Of a stretch of 64,000 bases of DNA, positions 1-11,069 are shown piece by piece; the first letter of the stretch is position 1; the number at the start of each line of letters is the position of its first letter. The notes below the pieces were generated by a model, which saw only the letters and a list, made by a program, of their open reading frames with translations, was not told the DNA's origin and searched no databases. Made by a program: the position numbers and the translations under genes. Source of the DNA: Schistocephalus solidus (Eukaryota; Platyhelminthes; Cestoda; Diphyllobothriidea; Diphyllobothriidae); NCBI GenBank assembly GCA_017591395.1, contig WEDG01001284.1:21645-85644 (forward strand), given 5' to 3'.

Positions 1-2
1 AC

Positions 3-2500
3 CTGGATCTGCCGCCTTCCCTACCAGAATCCATCCGGGCCATGCAGCAGATTTCCAGCGGTAAAGCACCGGGATCCGATGCAATCCCACCGGAAGTCTA
101 CAAGCACGGTGGGCCCCGGCTGATGGCAGAACTCACAACACTCTTCCAGGAGATGTGGCGCCAAGGACAAGTTCCTCAGGATTTCAAAGACGCGACCATC
201 GTCCATCTCTACAAACGGAAGGGGAACGGGCAACTCTGTGATAATCAGAGAGGCATCTCGTTGCTCAACATCGCCGGGAAGATCTTAACCCGTATCCTTG
301 TCAATCGTCTTAACGGTCTCCTAGAGCAGGGCCTGCTCCCGGAAAGCCAATGTGGCTTCCGCCGACACCGCGGAACAACCGATATGATCGTTTTCGCCCG
401 CCAGCTACAAGAAAAGTGCCAGGAAATGCGAACTCACCTATACACTACCTTTGCAGATCTAACGAAAGCCTTTGACACAGTGAATCGCGACGGACTGTGG
501 ACAGTCATGCAGAAATTTGGCAGTCTTGAGCGGTTCACGCACATGGTGCATCAGCTTCCTGACGGGATGACGGCGCGCGACACTGACAATGTGACGGTAT
601 CCGAAGCATTCGCAGTGACCAACGGAGTGAAGCAGGGCTGCGTATTGGCTCCCACCCTGTTCAGTCTCATGTTCTCGGCTATGCTGATGGACGCCTATCG
701 TGATGAGCAGCCTGGGATCTGCATCGCCTACAGAACTGACGGGCACCTTCTCAACAGTTGGCGTATGCAGACTTCAACGCGCGTGTCTACGACTACAGTC
801 CATGACTTGCTCTTCGCAGACGATTGCGCCCTTAACACCGTGACATAAGACGATATGCAAAGGAGCATAGACCTCTTCGCCACAGGCTGCACCAATTTTG
901 GATTAATAATCAGTACAGCCAAAACGGTTGTCATGCACCAGCCGCCACCCAGCGCGGAATACAATGCTCCTCGAATCAATGTCAACGGTGCTCAACTCAA
1001 AAACGTGGAAAACGTCGCTTATCTAGGAAGTACGATGTCGCGCAACACGAGAATCGATGACGAGGTTGCCCAACGGATCTCCAAAGCTTGTCAGGCCTTC
1101 GGCCGGCTGCAGGCCTCCGTGTGGAATCGCCACGGTATTCATTTGAACACCAAACTGAAGATGTACAAGGCCGTCGTCTTGACGACACTCCTTTACGGAG
1201 CGGAAACCTGGACCGTCTACTCAAACCAAGCCAGGAACCTGAATCACTTTCATCTCAGCTGCCTCCGCAGAATACTGAAGCTGAGATGGCAAGACAGGAT
1301 CCCGGACATGGAAGTCCTGGAGCGGATCGGAATCCTCAGCATCCATGCCATGCTGAGGCAAATGTAACTGCGATGGAGCGGCCACTTGGTAAGAATGGAT
1401 GACGAGCGACTACCCAAACGACTTTTCTACGGAGATGTCACTACGGGTGCTCGCCGACAGGGAGGTCAAAAACGATGCTAAAAGGACACTTTGAAGAAAT
1501 CGCTGAAGCAACTGCAAATCAAATCGGTGACCTGTGAGGACCTCGTCCATGATAGACCGGCATGGAGAAGATCCGTGAAGACTGGTTCAGCAATCCATGA
1601 GGCCAACCAGATCGCCGCCGCCAAGTCTAAAAGAGCTGCACGAAAGTCACCAGCGCCTCGGACCATTATCGTCGATGCTCATGCCCTGCCAACATGCCCG
1701 CACTGTCAATGCATCTTCCGCGCGCGAATCGGCCTGATTGGACATCTTCGGACGCAATGCACCAACAATCCGACAATTCCAATTTCTACGTCAAATTCTG
1801 TCAACCCTAGTTCAGACTCCCCCACCCTCACTCCTGGCATCAATTCCATTACTCCCACCATCATAGAGACCACATCCCTCTACTCATCGCCTGTTACCCC
1901 CACCCCCGCAACCACCACCGCCTTCGCCTTCACTACCACCACCACCGCCACCATCAACGATGGGGAATCTCTCCTAAATGGTCCTCAATGCGACCGCACA
2001 TTCACCTCACGCATCGGCCTGATCGGTCACTTACGAATACATCGTATAGAGACTGGTGAACCAATGCCCGGAGCACCAACACACAGCAGAGATCGTTGCC
2101 TTCACTGCCCTCGCTGTCCTCGCGCATTCACTCATCGCATGGGCCTATTCGGTCGCATGCGCATCCATGACAGTGGAATTCACCGCAGTGCCGATAACAC
2201 CGATACATAATGCACACCCTCCACTCCTGCCATTCTTACCGCCACTGCCACCCCCACTACCATGAATGACATCGCCCAGCCTCTACCGATTTCTCCTGCC
2301 CAAAATGCGCCCGCAGCTTCAACTCACGCATCGGCCTGGTCGGTCACCAGCGAATCCATCGCACGGACGCTGGTGAACCAGTGCCTGGGGCTCAAAGATA
2401 CAGTCGCCGCGCCCGCCTCCCATGCCCTCACTACTCCCGCACATTTACACACCGCTTGGGCCTATGAGGACACATGCGCCTCCACGACAACCTGCGGTAA
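3..2500 (+). pseudogene. ORF2 of RTE-like LINE: reverse transcriptase with C-terminal zinc fingers, broken
   Basis: One reading frame is open from base 3 and shows classical RT blocks: GKAPGSDAIPPEVYKHGG, FRRHRGTTDMI, FADLTKAFDTVNRDGLW (motif A), NGVKQGCVLAPTLFS (motif B) and FADD at 813-824 (motif C, the catalytic aspartates). The same frame is interrupted by TAA at 846, 1365 and 1479, after which it reads on into the finger region to TAA at 2208. The remaining two fingers lie in the next frame, 2282-2500, which implies a one-base loss near 2275-2282. The stop at 1365 fits a CAA-to-TAA change. The protein would have copied the element's own RNA by target-primed reverse transcription in the nucleus. 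No functional product is expected from this copy. Confidence 0.85.
1695..2485 (+). other. Array of five C2H2-type finger units at the end of the LINE ORF
   Basis: Five units share a core like RIGLIGHLRIH. Finger 1 (1695-1760) is CPHC...H-x4-C, so its last ligand is Cys. Finger 2 (about 1980-2044) has lost its first Cys (GPQC). Finger 3 (2106-2168) has Arg in place of the first His. Finger 4 (2297-2359, next frame) keeps all four ligands. Finger 5 (2423-2485) has Tyr for the second Cys and an internal TGA. Pro/Thr/Ser-rich linkers separate the first fingers. The role is inferred: binding element RNA or target DNA. The regular spacing and shared core suggest internal duplication of one ancestral finger. 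Confidence 0.75.
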
Positions 2501-2604
2501 ACCACCGGAGGCTAAGCCACATCAGCGCACACCATCTACACTGATACATAGACAACACCCTCACAATCATCATAATATACCTGATAACATCAATTTTTCC
2601 TAGA

Positions 2605-3372
2605 AACGGTGGCTTGGAAGGCTGCCAATCTGACGCTTACACCAGGTCACGCCATCGGCCCAGTGTATGTGCTGTGTGTGTCGAGTGGCTGACCATTGGA
2701 CTGGGAGTCAGACGGAGATGGATCCTCCATATCTCCCGATTTAGTAAATCCTGGTGTGTGCGTTATGGGGGCCAGGTCGTGCTGTGGCGCGCGAAGACGG
2801 GTACGCCGACCCGTCAGCCAATGCGCCCACTCCCACATCAGACAAATGACTGGCTCGGATGGTGGTCTGATTGTGGGGGTGGGGGAGAGAGTGAGGTGGA
2901 CAGCTCAGCGCATTTTCCTCACTTTAAACAATCTGACGCGCTTGAAACTATCACGGTGCGCTAAAAGCCGTGGCTTGGAAGGTTGCCAACTGACGGGATA
3001 ACTCGGACCGCGTGGTCAGTCCAATGTGTGTTTTCTGTGGAGTGGCTGACTGGCGGACTGAGAGTCAGGCTGCAATGACTCCTTCTTAATGTAGCTTTAT
3101 GGCACTTCCACTCCATGGGATCCGAGTCAGGTGTGTTGGTACACCCAGGGGCGGCTCCAGCTGCGCTAACCACCTACGCCCTCTCCCATCTCCAGGCTTT
3201 TTAACTCTGTCTTGACACCGTGCTCAGGTGGGGTAGGAAGAGAGAGTGCGGTAGCTGCAGCGCAATGCTACTTTCACTTAAAACTAATTTACGCGCAAGT
3301 CACCGTCCCTGCACCACCTGGTGTGGAGCATACGGTGGACCTCGTCGAAATTGACGGTCAAACTGTAATATA
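2605..3372 (+). repeat. Repeat A, copy 1 (dispersed non-autonomous repeat)
   Basis: The segment from about 2840 to 3372 matches 18045-18575 and 39470-39865 almost collinearly. Landmarks are CTGGCTCGGATGGTGGT, GGCTTGGAAGGTTGCCAA, GGCTGCAATG.CTCCTTCTTAATGT, GGGATCCGAG.CAGG, GGGGCGGCTCC and a closing CGGTGGACCTCGTCGAAAT. Positions 2605-2835 look like a second, more diverged piece of the same repeat. There are no coding motifs. Short open frames here are chance products of repeat sequence. Confidence 0.75.
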
Positions 3373-3388
3373 TATATATATATATATG
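3364..3388. repeat. (TA)n microsatellite
   Basis: An alternating AT tract sits exactly at the 3' end of repeat A copy 1 and is followed by GAGAGGCAG. The PLEs further along end against the same kind of tract. Confidence 0.9.
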
Positions 3389-3420
3389 AGAGGCAGTTAT
3401 GAACTCTGGCCCGATTAATT

Positions 3421-3600
3421 GTTTATGACCCATTTGCTAAATCCAGTGTGTGGACTGTCTGCGCCGTACTCAAACGCATGTTTTTTGTACGGTCCCAGTT
3501 GGTATTCAGGGTAATGATTGGCTGAATGAGGGCAGAATAAGCCCGGAACAGACTATGTCAATCTACCCATATTCTCTGTCGTCTCCTCTCTGCAATTATA
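3421..3600 (+). repeat. Direct duplication, unit 1
   Basis: The unit starts GTTTATGACCCAT and ends at the ...ATCTACCCATATT...CTCTGCAA block. A second unit at 3785-3965 has the same order of words (GTGTGGACTGTCTGCG, GGCTGAAT.A.GGCAGAATAAGCC, CTACCCATATT) at roughly 80% identity by eye, about 365 bp downstream. No coding potential is recognised. Confidence 0.7.
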
Positions 3601-3784
3601 ACTTGGCCGACTTCGGCCTGGTAATTGGTTGCCTGTTCGTGACCTTTGCCACTCATACGGAACTTGTTTACTTCTAGAAGCCAATAGTTTGGTGTGCGCC
3701 TATTCCTGTTCGAATAAATACCCAATCTTTAGCGACAGAGAATGACAGGTGGCGAGGCAGTGATGAAATTAGTTTCGATGAAGT

Positions 3785-3965
3785 GCTTATGACCCATCTG
3801 GTAGATCCAGTGTGTGGACTGTCTGCGTCGTGCTCGAGCGCATGTTTGGGTTTCACGTCTCAGATGGTAGTCAGGGTTGTGCTTGGCTGAATTAAGGCAG
3901 AATAAGCCGGAAGCAGACTGTATCAATCTACCCATATTTGCTGTTGTCTTTTTTCTCTGCAAAGG
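3785..3965 (+). repeat. Direct duplication, unit 2
   Basis: This is the second copy of the 3421-3600 unit, in the same orientation. The spacer between the two units (3601-3784) does not repeat visibly. Confidence 0.7.
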
Positions 3966-3995
3966 CGAGTCTATTTGGGATTGATCCAATATTTC

Positions 3996-5689
3996 CCCGG
4001 AATTTCATTTTCCCAGCACAAAGCCAGATCAAAAAGAGGGAAGCAACACACAAAAATGTATTGCACCAGTCTTGCGGATGGAGGCCACTTCTCAGTTTTT
4101 TTTCCTCCTTTTAAAAGTCAAAAAATAGAGGTAGGAATGCCAACAAGGGTGTCTGATACGATTATATGAGAAGAGGCAAATTAAGAAAATTGTGCCCCTT
4201 TGAAAGAAGCGAATGTTTCGTATACTGTTCCATGGTGTAAGAGATGCGTTACATTTTGAAATATCGGGTCGGCGAAGTGCCTTATCATCAAAAATGCCTA
4301 CATCGGTTTGAAAAAAAGAAGGACTAAAAGCGCAAGAGAGCACATGAAGGATAGTCTTATGATGCAAAAAGTTTTTTTATGAAAACACGAAAAATAGCAA
4401 GGGAGGAGTAACTTTTACGCGGAAGCCTCTGGGCACCAAGAACAGACAGCGAACACACTTAATATAATATGTTGGTTTGCGCGTTTTTCTGAAGAAAAAT
4501 GTGACCTAAATTTTGGCTGCTAATGTATGAAAACTCTTATCCCAACTTATCCAACAGACAGGCTGAGCGTGAAAATTCCCTTACGGAAAACCTTACGTGG
4601 AACATTAGAACATTTTCGTCAAAACAAAGGTTCCTCTTTCCCTTTGGGAACACATGAAAATGTCTTAGCTTTAATCAGTTCTCAGGGGTTTCTTTTTGAC
4701 TTGCACTTTCTCACTAGGCGTGCCGGTCACGTATACGTGGATCCGGACATGTACCCGTCGGCATAAGGCGAATCGAATGTCGCGTTCGGCGAGCCCCGTC
4801 GAACGGTCGTCAAGTGCTCCTCGCCTGCTGCGCTGATTCCCAAAGAATCGCGACAGCTTTTTTAGTCACCTGCATCGGCATGACTTCCGAAATCCCACCA
4901 AACACTCAGGCCATCTTCCATACGGACGACCACAGCACGGGATAAACTTTTGGTGTATGCACCGTAACTCAGGTAGTATTAAGAAGTGCACTTAAATATG
5001 GTTTTGAGATTGAAGAAATTGACCTAAGAGGGGGCTGATATTGGTTAAGATGGACATTTATTCCTCGCGAATTCGTATAGGATAGCAGATTAGCTTTTGG
5101 TTGAAAATCCCTCTCAAAAACGGTCTAATTCATTGGCGAAACAACATAATTTTGTTTATGTCTAACTTTTTGCATCGAATTTAATTTTAAAAACTGTTTC
5201 TGTGGGCTTTTGAGACGTTCAGGTGATCTGTCGTGCAGTTGCGTACTAACGATTATTACTCTTAATTATAAAGCACAGAAATTGATTCACTGGCATAGGA
5301 TAATATTTCATCAATTGCAAACAGTCTGTTCACATATCTTTGAAAATACATAAAGCTTTTTATAAAACAGGGGTAGAGTAAGCGACAATTCAGTGTGTTT
5401 TAAAATGAATATAATTCACTGCTATCTTTAAATGTCAAAATACCGTATTACCTGTCTTAAACTTTTATGCGCATTGTTGGAAGTAGGATGGTTCAAACAA
5501 TGACTAGCCGCCGTACTCACAACTGGATTCCTCCCTCATAAACACTACAACCTCACTTATTCAGTCTGTAAGGATGAACTTTTTAGAGATGGATATAGTT
5601 TTAAAAGATTTGTAGAAATGATGTCTGGATGCATATTCAACACGCCCACTCAAAGTTTAACGGGCTTCAGCGTATGTTGTATGTTGGAT
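3996..5689. other. No gene seen
   Basis: Mostly AT-rich sequence with one more GC-rich patch (about 4700-4860). Open frames here are under 95 codons and show no recognisable domain. An unrecognised short exon cannot be excluded. Confidence 0.5.
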
Positions 5690-5895
5690 ACGGCCGAGCC
5701 ATCCACCTGCACCCTATCCTGCCTCCGGTCTTCTTGACTTGGCAATGTCACCGGGCCCAGATTGGAAAAGGGTGAGAGAGTGCGATAGATTCAGTGCAAG
5801 TCTACTCTCAATATAATCTAATTCACGCGCAATTTACCGTCCTTGCTGTAGAGCACACGGTGTAAGTCGTCAGACTACAACGGTCGAACTGTTAT
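5690..5895 (+). repeat. Repeat A, 3'-half fragment
   Basis: The words CTGCCTCCGGTCTTCTTGACT, GAGAGAGTGCG.TAGAT.CAG, AATTCACGCGCAA.T.ACCGTCC and ACGGTCGAACTGT occur in the same order as in the 3' half of repeat A at 39700-39860. Only the 3' half is present. Confidence 0.65.
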
Positions 5896-8129
5896 GTGGG
5901 CAGAGCCAAGTGTACTATTGTCAGCCACTCGATGCAAACACGTTTACTGGAAGAGTCAGGCATACTGCGCCATGAAGTCGGAATTCTTTAAGTCAATTTC
6001 CTACCTGTCCCTCGAAATCAGTGGAGATATAAGCGAGACAGGAATTCTTTACAAGGCAAAATTGACAGAAATGACGGAAAAGATTCCCCATTGAAGTCGG
6101 TATCGGATGATTAATAAGTCGACGCGTCCCTGCTTGTTAAATTTTTCTGCACTTTGTCAATGTAAGATATAATATTATCTTTTTACATAAAATCTAACAT
6201 CACTTATAGTATGTTCTCAAGCCTCCTTAAGGCACTCAAGGCCTAAGAATTTTTTATGATGTGCGTTTAGTAAACTGGACAATTAGCTCTTTCTATTTCG
6301 TTCTCAAACATAAAAGATTTTGCTTTTAGTCTAATTATGATGTAAAGGGCCAGTCAAAGTTTCATGTCTTTGTTCAACATTGTTAATATCTACCCTTCGT
6401 TTAATGTTACATCAATTTGGTGTAATTTTAACCTGACGTTATTAGAGGAATGTTACGCCGCAAGTTTTTCTTCTGCCTGCAATTATTTTTCATAAGATTT
6501 ACTAAACTGCACTGTGATCATTTGATGTTGGTTTTAGCTCTTGAATGAAGATATTATCTGTTTGTGGATGCTAAGCAGGAAGATACTTTCGCTCTTTTGA
6601 GGGCCACAATCTCATGCATATGAGCCAATAAAATTGGCTGCAGTTAAAACTTCTCTATAATCAGATATCTACGTGTCCCTATTATTCTAGCGAACCTTAC
6701 CAAGTTCAAGGTGAATTCGAATGTTTCCCTACCCTTGCATAAAAACGTCGAAACGAAACCTGCGTCTTACAACCTAGGAGAAACGGGAAGAAACACAATC
6801 GAAGATCCTTACCAGATGAGTAGTATTTCACACAGAAGATTCAAGTAGCCATTTTTAAATTCTTCCGTATCTGGCGACAATAATATTTCTATCCTCCACC
6901 CCAGTTTTAGAGTATAAATGAGGCATTTTGGCTGCATAGGGGTTGGTGTTGTCAAGACGGCTTCAAAGTTCCGACGAGTCCATTATCTTAAATAACTTGA
7001 GAAATATTTAAGGCATTTTTGGCTCTAAAACTCGCCTTTAAGCCCTCATTTTTCGCAGAAATTTTCCACATTTCATAACCTCCGGATGTTCCCCTAAAAC
7101 GCATGTTTTTGAAGCGAACTTCAATTTTTAAAAAATATTGGCGTTAAGATTTTCCGATTAATTCAGATGTATATAACAGCACCCGAAAGGTAATCTGTGG
7201 CAGTTCTGAAAATCATCCATTGTACAGAAGTAAGGTGAATCATGAAATGTGTAAAGGTTTTAAAAGATATCATCTAATATTGGAAATCGATCCAAATGAA
7301 TAGACTAAAGCTCTAGCTTAATAGTGTACTTCAAATGAATTAAATCCAAAAAAATATTGAAGTCAAAATTATGTTGTAGAACTAAAAATTTGCTAACGAA
7401 AGACGCAAATGCCGAAGTTTCGAATATTCATATCAATTGAGTACATATAAATTTACAGAGATACATACTGTCTGCCCATTCAGATAATTGGGCAACAATA
7501 GGAACATAATTAAAATAATCATTTAAACTATAAAAAATAAACATCCTCTAGCAGTTAAGTAATTTAAAGTATAGCAGCTATTCAAAATCATACTGTTCTA
7601 TCAGGTGTTCTAAAATAGTGGTACAGGAAACATATATAATTTTTTGCTTCTGCATTGCTAAATATGAGCTTAGCATTGGCGAAGAGGATTTAGGCTGTTT
7701 TGCGGATAGTGGTGTTTGAGGTAGTCATTTTTTTCTCACATGTCCAAAGATGTCAGTAATAAAGATGCAGGTGCAAGCACAATTATGCCATTTTCTCTGT
7801 ATAACGAGAATATTTCATCCATAACATTATTATGTGCATCTTGGCGGGAGTAGATTTAGTTTATGTTCAGTTTTCTTAAAATTCCAGTAATTACTTTAAC
7901 GTTTTAAAACTTTTAATCCATATTATCGAAAACATTGATATAATGCAGTTTTTGAAAGTCTCTTCAAACATGGGGAGTTCTCGGGCGTTTTTATGCAGAT
8001 AAAGGTTTTAATCATAGTTATAGACACAAAACATGAAACCTAACCGTCCGAAAGGATGAATGTCCACAACAAAAAGCCATGGTAAATATGCACTTAATCA
8101 GTTAAAAAAACCTTCTGAAACACGTTATC
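5896..8129. other. AT-rich, no gene seen
   Basis: No open frame above about 70 codons and no recognised motif. Parts of 7030-7620 share short words with the inverted-repeat element at 30190-31185 (for example CATGAAATGTGTAAAGG..TTT), so an old copy of that element may lie here. The match is weak. Confidence 0.4.
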
Positions 8130-8275
8130 TGCTAAAAAGTCTTTTTGTAGACGACTGCGCATGTGCTCTTTCTTTTTTAAAAGCAGATTTAAAGAATCAT
8201 TTAGATCATTTTGTTTACTTAGGCACTTCCCTGAAAATTGCTGATTATTTTTCCGTCGCAGATCAAAAACTAATT
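8130..8275 (+). pseudogene. Possible small remnant of an RTE-like RT
   Basis: A frame reads LFVDDCACAL and then, about 20 residues later, LKNHLDHFVYLGTSLKIADY. These resemble the motif-C and YLGS blocks of RTE-like elements (compare FADDCALN and [17 protein letters not shown] in the LINE at 1-2603), but the normal intervening 70 or so residues are missing. This could be an internally deleted relic or coincidence. Confidence 0.25.
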
Positions 8276-8638
8276 TGCCTCTTCTTATATACTAATTTTG
8301 ACTGTCAAGTGGCCAGACGGGTTATACAAGGACTGAATGAATGTTGACGGCACGGGTACGCAGACACACTTGCTTCGTCCATGTTGTGTCACTGTACGAC
8401 GCAGACACGACTGTTTCGACATATTAGTGAGTCTCCGAGCCTTCTATATGTTCTTTCTGACATATATAAACTTAAGTTTCCATATTTTGTTGTTTCCATA
8501 TGTTGTTTCTAATTATCCCGGCGTGCGTGACCTTGGAGAAAATCCTTCGGAATAAAGTTTTTTAGGCTCCGACTGAAAATTAATATGATTGTTTGAGCTG
8601 AAGTCCATCAGCACTATGGAATAAAAGCGCAATTTCCA
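8274..8638 (+). repeat. Repeat X, copy 1
   Basis: A segment of about 365 bp starting at TTTGCCTCTTCTTATATACT is nearly identical to 10347-10712 (single-base differences only). Its 3' part (GGAGAAAATCCTTCGGAATAA, GAGCTGAAGTCCATCAGCA) also resembles more diverged pieces elsewhere in the window. A 72-codon frame conserved between the two copies reflects their near identity, not selection that I can show. Confidence 0.85.
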
Positions 8639-8829
8639 CAAGCTGCTAATAGGCACGCAGCGGTATATAAGTAGTGAATGTAGTGAATGGATGATCAACT
8701 AATGAGCCGAGCTCTTCGTAAAAGCACCATGCACCCGTACAGGATCGGCGAACCAGGCGTGTTTGGGCTTTTATTGAGAACTATGCTGTTGGTTTGCTTT
8801 ATTCTTCAGTATTTGTATAGAAATGAACG

Positions 8830-8955
8830 TCTTTTGGCAGTTATTCCGAAGTGCTTAAAGGATTTCAGTTCAAATGTTCATGCAAACATTCGGACCGAGT
8901 CTGAAAATATTTGCTCTAAAGGATTTACCCGGAGTTCACGCATTCATTTCTGAGG
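8830..8955 (-). repeat. Diverged fragment of the repeat X 3' part, reverse
   Basis: ATTCGGACCGAGTCTGAAAA and the following TCTAAAGGATTTACCCGGAG read as the reverse-orientation counterpart of the ...CCTTCGGAATAAAGTTTTTTAGGCTCCGAC... block of repeat X. Identity is low and boundaries are approximate. Confidence 0.4.
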
Positions 8956-9659
8956 AAATGAAAGGGGCAGAAAATAGAAGATTTTGCTTACTGATTATTT
9001 GCTTGCTTTGTTTCTTAATCACGTGGTAACAGGAGGTGGTCCGCTATAAATTGTGTTAACGTATAATCTTATCTTAAAAAAACACTTTATAGGAGATCTT
9101 TCGACGGTTTATAATGAAAAGGTCCCATATGATAGGAAAATCTGGATAGGTTTAACTATAGATTGCCTGTAGGCGTTCCAAATAATTTGCAATGCATAAA
9201 AGTAGTCTGATTTACACATCAGAAAGAAACTCCTGTTTTTTAGGAAAAAGGATGTTGATTCACCTTCTGCCCAGCTTGAGGTATGTGGAAGAAAAGTCTA
9301 TTTTAGAGCTGCCTAGATGTCCCCTCCAAAGTTTGTTGAGGAGTGATAAACACAGGAAACTGCCTAAACATCAGATAAGAATGGTTTTTACCCAAATTTC
9401 TGCACTTTACTGTACGAAGATGACTTTTGATTTGCGCTCAACGATCGGTTATGGCTCACTTGTCTCATTGAATTTTTCAAAGTTTGAACTAGAGCCTGGC
9501 AGCTACTCGCATTTTCTGCTACTGTCTCTGATGATGGGTTAGAGAGAGAGAATGCGAAACCTCAGGCCAATGAACACAATGTTCCAGTGATCGCCTCTTC
9601 TTCATCTTAATCGCACAGAGACCTGTGGTATATATGGAATGCAATTTCTGACGAAAACA

Positions 9660-9765
9660 AAAGAAACTGGAATGGCCATTTCTGGCTTATTAGCCTTCAT
9701 TAGTCTGCCTGCGGGGCGCCTGATCGAACTCCAAAGCACAACGGGACGAATGAGTCCGGTAAGTA
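9660..9765. repeat. Composite SINE fragment (middle inverted, tail forward)
   Basis: GAAACTGGAATGGCCATTTCTGG is the reverse complement of the conserved SINE middle (CCAGAAATGGCCATTCCAG). It is followed by a forward tail piece, CACAACGGGACGAATGAGTCC. The same inverted-middle/forward-tail arrangement recurs at 46630-46785. Confidence 0.55.
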
Positions 9766-9817
9766 ATCTTTGAAGTCCCATCTGTCATTTTAGTGTCCCC
9801 GATTGAAAACCAACAAG

Positions 9818-9992
9818 ACCACGATCCCGTGGCTCAATAGTGAGGGCGTTTGGCTTCTGACCAACATGTCACGAGTTCAAACCGTATAGATTGTAAAAAT
9901 CTCGGTTTTGGTAGAGTTGATTAATGACGGCTAATAGGTTCGAAGTGACCATTCCAGCTTCCCTTATTTTTGTCAGTAATCTCATTCTGCTA
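9818..9992 (+). repeat. tRNA-derived SINE copy
   Basis: GATCCCGTGGCTCAATAGTG (A-box-like, from 9823) and GAGTTCAAACC (B-box, 9873-9883) form a tRNA-like head. The family middle follows (GACGGCTAATAGG...GTGACCATTCCAGCTTCCCTT). Pol III boxes support a tRNA-derived SINE. The diverged tail stops where direct repeat R begins. Confidence 0.7.
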
Positions 9993-10346
9993 AATGACTT
10001 TTTCTGGAAAACTTTAAAGGCTAATATGTAAAAGAGACGAAGTTTGCGGTGCATACATACTTCATTCTTGACATATCTCGGTTCATGTCAGTTAGTGCAT
10101 ATTTTAAGGCAGAGCTAAGTGTGTGTTCCACTTTGTCCGTGGAAAGTGCTAATACACGTTTTTATTTCACTTATTCTTGCAAAGTTCCGAGGAAACTTTT
10201 CAAGATTGCACCAGGTGTTACAATATGACAGTCGAATGATGATAAGGCTAGGTCTTGAAGTAAAAAAAGACTGTCAAAGGGGAAAAACTTATGCCATGCC
10301 ACAGTTTCCAGACAAAACAATCAACTATTCCAAGGGAGCTCGCTCT
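9992..10346 (+). repeat. Direct repeat R, copy 1
   Basis: About 355 bp starting AATGACTTTTTCTGGAAAAC and ending near GAGCTCGCTCTT. It is nearly identical to 10713-11068. The two R copies flank repeat X copy 2 as direct repeats. No protein-coding content is recognised. Confidence 0.85.
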
Positions 10347-10712
10347 TATTTGCCTCTTCTTATATACTAATTTGACTGTCAAGTGGCCAGACGGGTTATA
10401 CAAGGACTGAATGAATTTTGACGGCACGGGTACGCAGACACACTTGCTTCGTCCATGTTGTGTCACTGTACGACGCAGACACGACTGTTTCGACATATTA
10501 GTGAGTCTCCGAGCCTTCTATATGTTCTTTCTGACATATATAAACTTAAGTTTCCATATTTTGTTGTTTCCATATGTTGTTTCTAATTATCCCGGCGTGC
10601 GTGACCTTGGAGAAAATCCTTCGGAATAAAGTTTTTTAGGCTCCGACTGAAAATTAATATGATTGTTTGAGCTGAAGTCCATCAGCACTATGGAATAAAA
10701 GCGCAATTTCCA
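10347..10712 (+). repeat. Repeat X, copy 2, enclosed by direct repeats R
   Basis: Nearly identical to 8274-8638 but placed precisely between two 355 bp direct repeats. The 8.3 kb copy has no R sequence on either side, so X can exist without R. Confidence 0.85.
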
Positions 10713-11068
10713 AAATGACTTTTTCTGGAAAACTTTAAAGGCTAATATGTAAAAGAGACGAAGTTTGCGATGCATACATACTTCATTCTTGACATATCTC
10801 GGTTCATGTCAGTTAGTGCATATTTTAAGGCAGAGCTGAGTGTGTGTTCCACTTTGTCCGTGGAAAGTGCTAATAAACGTTTTTATTTCACTTATTCTTG
10901 CATAGTTCCGAGGAAACTTTTCAAGTTTGCACCAGGTGTTACAATATGACAGTCGAATGATGATAAGGCTAGGTCTTGAAGTAAAAAAAGACTGTCATAG
11001 TGGAAAAACTTATGCCATGCCACAGTTTCCAGACAAAACGATCAACTGTTCCAAGAGATCTCGCTCTT
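10713..11068 (+). repeat. Direct repeat R, copy 2
   Basis: Second copy of R, differing from 9992-10346 by scattered substitutions. Ends at ATCTCGCTCTT, after which the two R contexts diverge. Confidence 0.85.
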
Positions 11069-11069
11069 T

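Larger units (their letters stand above)
1..2603 (+). mobile_element. RTE-like non-LTR retrotransposon (LINE), 5'-truncated by the window edge, dead
   Basis: The element enters the window already inside ORF2, so the endonuclease region is not visible. Seen in order on the plus strand: RT domain (to about 1100), the C-terminal RT-associated region with YLGSTMSRN and [10 protein letters not shown] (1010-1370), a linker, a C2H2 finger array (1695-2485) and about 100 bp of 3' UTR ending near 2603, where repeat A begins. The RT type and the YLGS...YGAETW block place it with RTE-like LINEs (family knowledge; clade not tested). The copy has several stops and one frameshift, so it is a fossil. Confidence 0.85.
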
